Positions 1-6,955 of a DNA stretch of 64,000 nucleotides are shown piece after piece. Source of the stretch: Roseovarius dicentrarchi (GTDB lineage Bacteria > Pseudomonadota > Alphaproteobacteria > Rhodobacterales > Rhodobacteraceae); assembly GCF_003316635.1 (NCBI RefSeq), contig NZ_QNQP01000001.1, positions 1 to 64,000 of the forward strand, in the 5' to 3' direction. A model generated the notes under the pieces. That model saw nothing but the letters and a program-made list of their open reading frames with translations. It was not told where the DNA came from and ran no database searches. The first letter of the stretch is position 1. Each line of letters begins with the position of its first letter. Position numbers and translations under genes: made by a program.

Positions 1-142
1 ATGCAGGTTCAACAATCCCCTCCCGCAGATACTTCTTGATCGTGTTGCGAGATACGCCCGTCCGCCGCGCGATCTCGCGAATAGGCATCTTATCCCGCAG
101 TGCCCATTTCCGAATTACCCTCAAAAACCCCATGTCTATCAC
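1..142 (-). CDS. istA: IS21-family transposase IstA, N-terminal part
   Basis: This is the first 47 codons or so of a transposase cut by the window edge. The translation begins IDMGFLRVIRKWALRDK and continues through IREIARRTGVSRNTIKKYL, an IstA-type helix-turn-helix that binds the IS ends. A GTG at 140-142 or an ATG at 131-133 could start it; the ATG follows in frame three codons later. The catalytic DDE domain and the helper ATPase IstB would lie beyond position 1. The family call is firm, but whether the copy is intact cannot be judged. Confidence 0.8.
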   Translation of the reverse strand, partial: MIDMGFLRVIRKWALRDKMPIREIARRTGVSRNTIKKYLREGIVEPA

Positions 143-186
143 TCCATGCGCCCCCAGCTGATTCAAGCCGCGGCAAGGTTGCACAT

Positions 187-246
187 GGGTCAATTCTCAA
201 TGACAATTTCTGCTGGTGCCGGGTCAGTTCTCAATGACAATCAACA
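187..246 (-). repeat. Repeated terminal binding sites of the IS21 element
   Basis: Two near-identical cores lie in the same orientation: GGGTCAATTCTCAATGACAA at 187-206 and its variant GGGTCAGTTCTCAATGACAA at 221-240, the latter extended by TCAACA to the element tip. In IS21-like elements such repeats are the transposase binding sites. They mark the element boundary and set off native sequence from about 247. Confidence 0.78.
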
Positions 247-279
247 CTTATGGCCCCGGCCAAGCCGGAGGTGGCGTGA
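247..279 (+). pseudogene. C-terminal remnant of the gene interrupted by the IS
   Basis: Directly after the IS end an open frame reads LMAPAKPEVA and stops at TGA 277-279, overlapping the start of the next gene (GTGATGG). The preceding part of that frame is IS sequence, so this looks like the last residues of a gene truncated by the insertion. In Rhodobacterales the gene upstream of this type of downstream protein is commonly a serine recombinase, so a recombinase tail is the best guess. That is inference from context; ten residues cannot identify a family. Confidence 0.4.
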
Positions 280-659
280 TGGCAGAGCCCGATACCCTCC
301 GCGTCCACATCCCGCTCACCCTACGCAATCGCGGCGGCCGCCCTCGCATCCTGCCGCCCAAAGAAATCGAGGTGGCCATGGATCGCGGCCAGGATGCCCG
401 CCTGCTGCGCGCCATCGGGCGCGCGTGGGACTGGCGGCGCAGGCTCGAGCGCGGCGACGTCACCACCATCGCCGATCTCGCCAGAGAGGAAGGCATCTCC
501 GACCGCTACGTCAGCCGCGTGATCCGGCTGGCATGGCTGTCGCCCTCCGTGCTGGAGCGACTGGTCCTTCGGCGCGAACCCACGGTGCTGTCGATCTTCG
601 ACCTTTGCGGCGTGGCGGAGCTGCCGTGGGTCGAGCAGCCGGGGCGCGTGTTTGACTGA
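279..659 (+). CDS. Recombinase-associated helix-turn-helix protein
   Basis: The product is 126 residues, basic, and probably a cytoplasmic DNA-binding accessory protein. Residues about 65-95 (TIADLAREEGISDRYVSRVI) read as a helix-turn-helix of the kind seen in ParB/KorB-like proteins. Proteins of this type usually sit directly downstream of a serine recombinase in Rhodobacterales islands; here that partner is reduced to a tail by the IS. The start at ATG 279 is chosen because GGAGGT at 267-272 is well spaced and the frame overlaps the upstream stop. A longer frame starting at 216 lies inside the IS and is not native. Its precise function is unknown. Confidence 0.65.
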   Translation: MAEPDTLRVHIPLTLRNRGGRPRILPPKEIEVAMDRGQDARLLRAIGRAWDWRRRLERGDVTTIADLAREEGISDRYVSRVIRLAWLSPSVLERLVLRREPTVLSIFDLCGVAELPWVEQPGRVFD

Positions 660-821
660 GGGGCAGATCAGCCTCGGATCTGGTAAATTGGCAAGAGCTG
701 ATAACACCACGATGAGGATCGACGTGATCATCTGGAAATAGAAACAGGTTTCGTCTTCGACCTCAGCCTGCATATCCGTCGGCTGCTTGGAATGACTGCA
801 CTCCGATGCGGGCGGCCAGCT
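660..821. other. Intergenic stretch between recombinase-linked gene and mer fragment
   Basis: About 160 bases separate two convergent genes. I see no tRNA, no convincing terminator and no recognisable protein. Minus-strand frames here continue into the shadow of the upstream gene and have no family signature. It is the likely junction where the rest of a mer operon (merP, merA) would have been lost, but nothing in the bases proves that. Confidence 0.4.
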
Positions 822-1046
822 TCATCCGCAGCACGAGCCGCCTTCCTGGATCGGCGGACAGACGACTGTTCCATAGGAGCAATAGACGCAACAGTCACCG
901 GGCTTTGGTTTCAGCACCGCGTGGCAGGACGTGCACTCATAGAACCACTGACAAGCGTCGGTCGGCATGGTTTCACGTGCGGAATGACCGCATTCAGGGC
1001 ACGTGATCGTGGATTGCAGAATTACATCGTTCGTTTGCGTCGCCAT
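822..1046 (-). CDS. GDCCVxC-motif protein of mercury-resistance loci
   Basis: This 74-residue protein is rich in cysteine. It has a zinc-ribbon-like CPECG near residue 16, a second pair around residues 39-41 (CTSC), the family signature GDCCVYCSYG at about 50-59, and a C-terminal CCG. The family accompanies mer genes, and some relatives carry selenocysteine in the signature; here every position is an ordinary Cys codon. It probably handles thiol-bound metal, but no reaction has been established that I know of. It overlaps the end of merF by 25 bases and is the last mer gene present. Confidence 0.8.
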   Translation of the reverse strand: MATQTNDVILQSTITCPECGHSARETMPTDACQWFYECTSCHAVLKPKPGDCCVYCSYGTVVCPPIQEGGSCCG

Positions 1047-1231
1047 AGCGCGTACCCCCTGAGAATGAGAAATCCGGCAAGGACCGGCAGCAGAACGTCG
1101 TCGCGGTAGATATAACCGAGCGCGCCGCTGATGCCGAGAAGTGAGAACAGCCAAGGCAGGAATGGCGTCAGGCAACAGACAGCCGCCAACGCCGATCCAC
1201 CAATTCCCACCGGCACCAGCCAATCCTTCAC
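1022..1231 (-). CDS. merF: Mercuric ion transport protein MerF
   Basis: MerF carries Hg(II) across the inner membrane for reduction by MerA. This copy is 69 residues with two membrane segments (about 6-30 and 43-62). The vicinal cysteine pair AAVCCLTPF near residues 19-20 is the expected metal-binding site in the first helix. The second cysteine pair found at the C-terminus of some MerF proteins is absent; the tail is WRRKRTM. Start is the GTG at 1229-1231, preceded by GGAGG and overlapping the merT stop by four bases. A longer upstream frame is only merT read out of phase. Confidence 0.8.
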   Translation of the reverse strand: MKDWLVPVGIGGSALAAVCCLTPFLPWLFSLLGISGALGYIYRDDVLLPVLAGFLILRGYALWRRKRTM

Positions 1232-1611
1232 CGTGTCTGCCTCCAAAACGCGAACATTGTCCGTGCAGCCTCTTTTTCCCAAAGGGGCGAGCTGGCTGCG
1301 AGGACGAAGGCGAGCGTAGTGAAACCCAGAATGAAAAGCGTCGAGCGTCTGCGGCTTGCACAGGTCCACCGGCTCCAAAGTCGGAACCACCCCCACGCCA
1401 GGACCAGCCCGACGATGACAAGAAGTTCAACGCGATACGCGACGAAGGGGCCAAGCACGGTGAGCCAGGTTCCACCAAGGCCGATGATGGAAAGACCGAT
1501 TGGCAGGACGCAGCAAGATGCGCTCAACAAGGCGAGCAGACCCGCGCCGCCAATGACGAGGCGGCTCAGACTTGTTGCCTGACCTTTAAGTGCTTCTGTA
1601 TTCGACATCAT
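1228..1611 (-). CDS. merT: Mercuric transport protein MerT
   Basis: MerT is an inner-membrane importer that receives Hg(II) from periplasmic MerP. The 127-residue product has three hydrophobic segments and the vicinal pair SASCCVLPIGL in the first, which is the conserved metal site. The cytoplasmic loop has a single cysteine (WTCAS) where many MerT proteins have two. Two adjacent ATGs (1611 and 1608) can start it. It is divergent from merR and first in the order merT-merF-GDCCVxC. No merP follows, which is unusual. Confidence 0.8.
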   Translation of the reverse strand: MMSNTEALKGQATSLSRLVIGGAGLLALLSASCCVLPIGLSIIGLGGTWLTVLGPFVAYRVELLVIVGLVLAWGWFRLWSRWTCASRRRSTLFILGFTTLAFVLAASSPLWEKEAARTMFAFWRQTR

Positions 1612-1618
1612 GCGACGA

Positions 1619-1649
1619 TTTATGCATCCTGTAGTGACTACAGGAGCAA
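1619..1649 (-). promoter_or_regulatory. merT promoter with MerR operator in a 19-bp spacer
   Basis: On the minus strand a TTGCTC -35 (1649-1644) and a CATAAA -10 (1624-1619) are separated by 19 bp. The spacer holds the near-perfect dyad TCCTGTAGTGACTACAGGA (1627-1645). An over-long spacer filled by a dyad is the hallmark of MerR-activated promoters, in which Hg-MerR untwists the DNA. The operator also sits over the merR start, allowing autoregulation. Confidence 0.75.
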
Positions 1650-2054
1650 GTGGAGAATGATCACATGGTCGCGATTGGGGAGGCATCCAGGCGTAGCGGC
1701 ATACCGATTGAAACGATCCGCTACTACGAACGCGAGGGAATTATCTCGAAGGCCGGGCGGACGGCCTCGGGGCGGCGGGCATATTCAGATGCCGAAATTT
1801 CCTAACTCCGCTTCATCAAACGGTGCCGTGACCTTGGGTTTTCGATCCATGATGCGGTCGCGCTACGCAGCCTGGCGAGTGACCCGAAGAACGCATGCGA
1901 GACCGTGGAGCAACTCGGACGCAAGCATCTCTCCGAGGTTCAAGCCAAGCTGGCGGAGCTTGGAGAACTGGAACGTGCCTTAAGTGAGCTGGTGGCAAAC
2001 TGTGCCAAAGGGCAGCGGGTTTGTCCGATGCTGGATGCGCTGAGAGCACGTTAA
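1650..2054 (+). pseudogene. merR: merR, mercury-responsive regulator with an in-frame stop
   Basis: The frame is clearly MerR: an N-terminal helix-turn-helix with IETIRYYEREGII, a long dimerisation helix, and all three Hg-binding cysteines (NACETV, NCAKG, VCPML). It is broken by a TAA at 1803-1805, about 51 codons from the GTG at 1650, and continues in the same frame to TAA 2052-2054. A single substitution (for example CAA or AAA to TAA) explains it, and there is no frameshift. Start may be GTG 1650 (GGAG upstream) or ATG 1665. Unless the stop is suppressed or a sequencing error, the product is only the DNA-binding head. Confidence 0.85.
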
Positions 2055-2478
2055 AAAAAATGCCGCTGGGCCTATCACGGCAGCAAGGGTCTCACAAAGC
2101 GAGCCTTTGAATAATGTTTATCAATGTCCGTTTTCCAGAGGAAACGGGTTGCGAACCCACCCAAGCAATCCGCCGGTTTACGCTCTCATCCCGAGCAACG
2201 CGCCTACCGCGTGTTCTGGCTATGTTGCCATCGATATCGTTCGGAACGCGCAATTGGGTTTTGGCGGAGTTCAGAAGCAAGCTGCTGAAAAGTAATGGTA
2301 AAAGTGGACCGAACCGGAACGGACGAGGTTCGCCCAGACTGAGACTGAGGGCCATTCTGAGCCCAGCCTCGGCCTCGCAGCGCGTCTATGAGGTCCGGTC
2401 GTTTCCCGCAAACCCCTTTGATAACAAGGAAAAATCCATGCCCATCAGGGCTGTGTCACTGGTTCGCAATGGGGATAA
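2055..2478. other. 424-bp stretch without a supported gene
   Basis: This lies between the merR pseudogene and tRNA-Ser. Open frames here are short, overlap one another and match no family I recognise. A small hairpin CCGTTTTCC-AGA-GGAAACGG (one bulged T) occurs near 2128-2148. A run GGGTTCGCAACCC on the minus strand nearby recalls a tRNA T-arm but lacks the conserved A after the TTCG. It is probably island border or decayed sequence. Confidence 0.4.
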
Positions 2479-2568
2479 TGGCGGAGCGACAGGGATTCGA
2501 ACCCTGGAGACGGTCTCCCGCCTACACACTTTCCAGGCGTGCGCCTTCGACCACTCGGCCACCGCTCC
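2479..2568 (-). tRNA. tRNA-Ser (anticodon GGA)
   Basis: The minus strand folds as a class-II tRNA: acceptor GGAGCGG pairs with CGCTCC, the D-arm holds GCCGAGTGGTCGAAGGC, the anticodon loop is CTGGAAA giving GGA, a long variable arm GGGAGACCGTCTCC follows, and the T-arm is CAGGGTTCGAATCCCTG. Discriminator G and an encoded CCA (2479-2481) are present. The 90-nt length fits serine tRNA. Its 3' end faces the accessory block at 1-2478, the usual arrangement for integration of an island at a tRNA. Confidence 0.95.
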
Positions 2569-2641
2569 GTTGGGTCTCTTTATCGTTCGTTATGCCGGGG
2601 GTTCAAGCAGATAATTGCAGTCAGCAGCGGCTTCTTTTGAG

Positions 2642-3367
2642 CTAGGTGTCAAGATGCAGGTAGACGCGGCGGTTTTGGCGGCCTTTCTTCTCGATCTTGC
2701 CCAGGCGCAGGTGGCCGATTTCGCCGGTGCGGGCGACGTGGGTGCCGCCGCAGGGTTGCAGATCGACCATGTCATCGCCGTCGCCGATCTGAATCAGGCG
2801 GATCCGGCCGGCATTGCGTGGCGGGGCGACGGACATCGTTTTGACAAGTCCGGGGTTTGCGGCCAGATCGGCGTCGGTGATCCAGCGCTCGCTGATTGGC
2901 AGGTCGTCGTCGATCATGCGGTTCAGCAGCGCCTCCAGCGTGTCGCGGTCCTCGGGGGCGTCGGGCATATCGAAATCGAGGCGGCTGCGCGCCTCGCCCA
3001 CGGCGCCGCCGGAGACGGGCAAGGGGATCACGACGGACAGCAGGTGCAGGCCGGTATGCATCCGCATCAGGCGGTGGCGACGCCCCCAGTCAAGACGCTG
3101 CTGAACGGCGGTTCCAACAGGCGGCAGCGCCTCGGGGGCGGCGGGCACCAGGACGATATCGGTTGCCTTGTCCTTGCCCTTGACGGTGGTGGCGATCTGC
3201 AATGCGCCGCCTGCCCATGTCAAATGGCCGCTATCGCCGGGCTGGCCGCCGCCTGTGGGATAGAACAAGGGCCGGTCCACGATCACGCCGCCCTCGGGCG
3301 TGTGGGCCGTCACCTGCGCGGGGGCGTCGGACAGGTAGGGGTCGGTGCGAAAATATGGCTCACTCAT
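2642..3367 (-). CDS. alaX: Alanyl-tRNA editing protein (AlaX type)
   Basis: AlaX proteins hydrolyse Ser- or Gly-mischarged tRNA-Ala in trans, backing up AlaRS proofreading. The 241-residue product has the two zinc motifs of the AlaRS editing domain: HTGLH near residue 102 and CGGTHV near 207. The N-terminal half contains FYPTGGGQPGD, the glycine-rich motif of the full-length AlaX class. Start ATG 3367 overlaps the stop of the upstream channel gene by four bases (ATGA), so it is translationally coupled. Longer in-frame starts lie within that gene. Confidence 0.88.
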   Translation of the reverse strand: MSEPYFRTDPYLSDAPAQVTAHTPEGGVIVDRPLFYPTGGGQPGDSGHLTWAGGALQIATTVKGKDKATDIVLVPAAPEALPPVGTAVQQRLDWGRRHRLMRMHTGLHLLSVVIPLPVSGGAVGEARSRLDFDMPDAPEDRDTLEALLNRMIDDDLPISERWITDADLAANPGLVKTMSVAPPRNAGRIRLIQIGDGDDMVDLQPCGGTHVARTGEIGHLRLGKIEKKGRQNRRVYLHLDT

Positions 3368-5868
3368 CGGCCTGAATCCCCTGCCCCGCCGTCGCCATCC
3401 GCATCGTCGAAGCGTTGCGGCGCGCCCATTGCCGCGGTGTCTGATGCCCTGTCGGTGGGCTGTGCCTGTGGCGACGCGCTGCTGCCGTTCGCCTCCATCG
3501 CGCCGGCAAGCGCTTCGGGATTGCGCAGCCAAATTCCGCGCTGCTGATACGGCATTTCGATGCCTTCCTTGGCAAAACGCTCGGCGATTTCGTGGTTTAT
3601 GTCCGACGTGACGTTCATCACGAAATTAATATCACGCAAGATCAGGCGCACCAGAAAATCATACGACTCCGTGCCGATGCCCGAGAAGATGATCGACGGT
3701 TCGGGATTCATCAGAACCATCGGATGCGCGCGGGAAATTTCGCGCAGGATGTCTTCAACCCAGCGGGTATCGGTGCCGTAGGCGACGCGCACATTGATGA
3801 CAAGGCGGCCAACCGTGCTGCCCTTGGTGTAGTTTGTCACCACACCGCTGACCAGATCCGAGTTCGGAATAATCAGATCCGAGCGGTCAAACGTCTCGAT
3901 CCGGGTCGAGCGGACCGAGATTTCGCGCACTGTGCCGTGCTGACCGTTTACCTCGATCCAGTCGCCCTGGCTGATCGGGCGCTCGATCAGAAGGATGATG
4001 CCCGACACGAAATTCGACACGATATTCTGAAGGCCAAAACCGATACCGACAGACAGCGCACCGGCGACAATCGCAAGGCTGCTCAGATCAATCCCGGCGC
4101 TGGTCACCGCAATCAGCGCGGCAAGGAATATCCCGATATAGCCGACGCCCGATACGATGGCGTCACGCCCGCCGGTGTCGATCCGCGTTTTCGGCAGCAG
4201 CGAGTTTTTGAGCGTGCCCTGAATAACCCGCGTGATGATGAAACCAACGGTAAAAACAATCGCCAGCGTCAGAAAGATCGTCGGCGAAATGGTCAGATCG
4301 CCCAGCGTGATCCCGCGTGTGAAGCTGACCCAAAGCTCGCTGAGGTCGGCAACGCGCGCGCCCCATGCCAGCGCGAAAAGCGGCAGCGACAGCAGCACCA
4401 GAACAGAGCTGAGCAGCATCGGCACCAGTTCGTCCCCTGCCCCGTCCCGGCCACGCGAGGCAAGGATATACAGCTCGCGGATCACGCGTTGCAGGATCAA
4501 AAGAATTGCCAGCAACAGCAGCGATATCAGCGACGGCACCAACAGCCCGATACCGGCCTTGAAGTATCCGATGGCCGCCAGACCCGGACCACCGACAGCG
4601 ACAACAATCAGCACCTTGGACAAAAGGCGCGCCAGCCGCTTGCGATAGCTGTCGGTTCCGGCGCTGCCCTCTTCGCCGTCGTCGGGCGCATCATCGTCGC
4701 CCAGCGTCGCGCGCGTGTGCAGCGCAACCAGCCGCGCCACGGGGATCAGCAGCAGGCCCGCGATGACCATAACCGGAAACAGGATGACAATGCGGGCCTC
4801 ACCGGACCAGCTGTGGATATTTCCGACATTGTAGATGAAATGGAACGCGGACATGACGACGCCCAGCGCCCCGCCATAAAGCCGCCCGGCCCGGCGGTCT
4901 TCGGGTTCGAGTTGCAGTGGCAGGCGGCCTTCGTCCTCGCGCGGGAAGCTGCGCAGCGCGGTCCAGCGCGCAACAAGAAAGATCAGCACCGTGATTTTCA
5001 GCACATCCAGCATTGCCGTGCTGTGAGCCGCAAAGATGCCACTGAAATCAAAGGCATGTATCACGATCAGCAGGCCGATGAACGGCACGATCACCTGGCC
5101 CAGCGAAACCAGAAACCCGACGATCCAGCGCCCCGACGTGGCCGATTGCGGCCGCACCATGCGCACCAGAAACTCCGACCAGAAGCGGCCGCGCACCAGC
5201 AGGACCAGACCAAGAAACGCCAGCAGCGCGGTAACCGGCAGCCGCGACATCAGCTCGGACCGCTGGACTTCGCTGGTCAGGCCGGTGACGATTTCGTTGC
5301 GCGCCACCTCGAATGCATCGGCGATTGCGTTGACACCGGCAGACCAGTTCACCGGGTTCAGCGGTGACGGGCCACGCTCCAGCAATTCTTCGGTGGAGCG
5401 TTCGCGCACGATCCGGTCGATGCTTTTGATCAGCTCGTCGGCTTTGCTATAGGCCAATTCGGCGCGCTTGACGGGTGCGCGCAACTCGGCAAGCTGCTTG
5501 TTCAGCTCCTTGCGCTGCGCTGCGATTTCGTCCGATTCCTCCGGCTCGCCTTCGGCTGGCACGGGGCCCAGCGCCTTTAACTGCGCGTCCAGCGTTGCAA
5601 TCGCGTTGCTGTTGACGCCCTGCGCGGCGGAAAAAACGCTGCGCCATTCGGCCAGCTGGTCGCGCAGGCTCTCAAAGGCCGAGGTCGAGGCGCGCTGATT
5701 TTCAATCGCGCTGATCGCCCGTTCGCCGATCGTCTCCCAGCGGCTGAAATCGGGGCTGGAGGGGGGCTGCTGCGCCGCAGCCATGCTGGCGCCGATGCCG
5801 AGCGTTGCCACCGCCGGAAGCAGGGCAAGCGTCAGGGCCAGCAGGATCTGGCGCAGCAGCTGCATCAT
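3364..5868 (-). CDS. DUF3772/MscS-family mechanosensitive channel
   Basis: This 834-residue inner-membrane protein opens under membrane tension to release osmolytes. It has a signal peptide (LLRQILLALTLALLP...AAAQQ), a periplasmic coiled-coil region with a DUF3772-like part (LIKSIDRIVRERSTEEL), about ten membrane helices, and the MscS core VGIGFGLQNIVSNFVSGI followed by the beta domain with GDWIEVNGQHGTV. The large N-terminal part resembles MscK/MscM-type giants rather than short MscS. Start ATG 5868 overlaps the cysK stop; a second ATG follows at 5865. It lies inside the trg-cysK run, between cysK and alaX. Confidence 0.88.
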   Translation of the reverse strand: MMQLLRQILLALTLALLPAVATLGIGASMAAAQQPPSSPDFSRWETIGERAISAIENQRASTSAFESLRDQLAEWRSVFSAAQGVNSNAIATLDAQLKALGPVPAEGEPEESDEIAAQRKELNKQLAELRAPVKRAELAYSKADELIKSIDRIVRERSTEELLERGPSPLNPVNWSAGVNAIADAFEVARNEIVTGLTSEVQRSELMSRLPVTALLAFLGLVLLVRGRFWSEFLVRMVRPQSATSGRWIVGFLVSLGQVIVPFIGLLIVIHAFDFSGIFAAHSTAMLDVLKITVLIFLVARWTALRSFPREDEGRLPLQLEPEDRRAGRLYGGALGVVMSAFHFIYNVGNIHSWSGEARIVILFPVMVIAGLLLIPVARLVALHTRATLGDDDAPDDGEEGSAGTDSYRKRLARLLSKVLIVVAVGGPGLAAIGYFKAGIGLLVPSLISLLLLAILLILQRVIRELYILASRGRDGAGDELVPMLLSSVLVLLSLPLFALAWGARVADLSELWVSFTRGITLGDLTISPTIFLTLAIVFTVGFIITRVIQGTLKNSLLPKTRIDTGGRDAIVSGVGYIGIFLAALIAVTSAGIDLSSLAIVAGALSVGIGFGLQNIVSNFVSGIILLIERPISQGDWIEVNGQHGTVREISVRSTRIETFDRSDLIIPNSDLVSGVVTNYTKGSTVGRLVINVRVAYGTDTRWVEDILREISRAHPMVLMNPEPSIIFSGIGTESYDFLVRLILRDINFVMNVTSDINHEIAERFAKEGIEMPYQQRGIWLRNPEALAGAMEANGSSASPQAQPTDRASDTAAMGAPQRFDDADGDGGAGDSGR

Positions 5869-6896
5869 TCTTCGAACACTCCGGGGATCGAGCGCGGCGC
5901 GTCGTGCATCCATTCGGGCACCGGCAGGCCCTTTTCGCGCAGGAATTCGGGGTTGAACAGCTTGGACTGATAACGCGAGCCATAGTCGCACAGGATCGTC
6001 GCAATCGTGTGCCCCGGCCCCATTTCGCGCGCCAGCCGCATGGCGCCCGCCACGTTCACGCCGGTCGAGGCGCCCATGCACAGCCCCTCATGCTCCAGCA
6101 GGTCAAAGACGATCGGCAGCGCCTCTTCATCGGTGATCTGATAGGCATAATCGGGTGTGAACCCTTCGAGGTTGGCGGTAATGCGGACCTGCCCGATGCC
6201 TTCGGCGATGGAGCTGCCCTCGCTCTCCAATTCGCCGGTGGTGTAGTAGGAATACAGCTTGGCGCCCATCGGATCGGCCAGCGCCACCTTGACGCCCTTC
6301 GGCTGTAGCGCCATGCCGATGCCCGCCAGCGTGCCGCCAGACCCGACGGCGCAGCAAAACCCGTCCAGCTTGCCGCCCGTCTGCTCCCACATTTCGGGGC
6401 CGGTCGTCTCGATATGGGCTTGCCGGTTGGCGGTGTTGTCGAACTGGTTCGCCCAGATGGCGCCATTCGGCTCGGTCTTGGCCAGCTCGGCGGCCAGGCG
6501 TTCGGAGTAGCGCACGAAGTTGTTGGGGTTGCTGTAGGGCGCGGCGGGCACCTGCACCAGCTCGGCGCCGGCAAGGCGCAGCATGTCCTTTTTCTCTTCG
6601 CTCTGCGTCTCGGGGATGACGATCACCGTCTTGAACCCCATCGACGCGCCGACCAGCGCAAGGCCGATGCCGGTATTGCCGGCGGTGCCTTCCACAATGG
6701 TGCCGCCCGGTTTCAGCGTGCCACGCTCGATCGCGTCGCGGATGATGAACAGCGCCGCGCGGTCCTTGACCGACTGGCCGGGGTTCAGAAACTCGGCCTT
6801 TCCCAGAATGGTGCATCCGGTCGCTTCGCTGGCGCGGCGCAGCTTGATCATCGGGGTGTTGCCGACCGCGTCGGCCAGATCCTGTGCAATGCGCAT
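5865..6896 (-). CDS. cysK: Cysteine synthase A
   Basis: CysK makes cysteine from O-acetylserine and sulfide using PLP. The 343-residue protein has the PLP lysine in NPGQSVKDRAA (Lys44), the substrate loop GTAGNTG near 70-76 and the phosphate-binding GSGGTLAGIG. Start ATG 6896 gives the normal N-terminus (MRIAQDLADAVGNTPMI). It lies directly downstream of trgA-trgB, the same order as in the R. sphaeroides tellurite-resistance locus where cysK also contributes to resistance. Cysteine supply for thiol chemistry is a reasonable link; this is inference for this strain. Confidence 0.93.
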   Translation of the reverse strand: MRIAQDLADAVGNTPMIKLRRASEATGCTILGKAEFLNPGQSVKDRAALFIIRDAIERGTLKPGGTIVEGTAGNTGIGLALVGASMGFKTVIVIPETQSEEKKDMLRLAGAELVQVPAAPYSNPNNFVRYSERLAAELAKTEPNGAIWANQFDNTANRQAHIETTGPEMWEQTGGKLDGFCCAVGSGGTLAGIGMALQPKGVKVALADPMGAKLYSYYTTGELESEGSSIAEGIGQVRITANLEGFTPDYAYQITDEEALPIVFDLLEHEGLCMGASTGVNVAGAMRLAREMGPGHTIATILCDYGSRYQSKLFNPEFLREKGLPVPEWMHDAPRSIPGVFEE

Positions 6897-6955
6897 GGGG
6901 CGTCCTTTCCAGCGTGAAATCATGGCTCCACACTTAGGCGCGTTGGCCCGCCAAC

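Larger units (their letters stand above)
1..246 (-). mobile_element. IS21-family insertion sequence, one end only
   Basis: The element runs off the left edge of the window. Its outer end is placed near 246 because the minus strand starts there with TGTTGATTGTCATTGAGAA, a typical IS21-family terminus, and a second copy of the same core lies inward at 187-206. Multiple repeated cores near the end are characteristic of IS21. The transposase gene starts just inside and reads away from this end. The other end and any target duplication are outside the window, so the whole element cannot be described. Confidence 0.82.

Noticed and set aside
2130..2215. Second tRNA next to tRNA-Ser on the minus strand
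   Set aside because: A T-arm-like GGGTTCGCAACCC and a D-arm-like stretch occur, but the T-loop lacks the conserved A and no acceptor or anticodon stem can be drawn.
3592..5367. A 591-codon plus-strand frame over the MscS-type gene
   Set aside because: Gln/Arg/Asp-rich shadow translation with no motif; the minus strand carries clear channel signatures.
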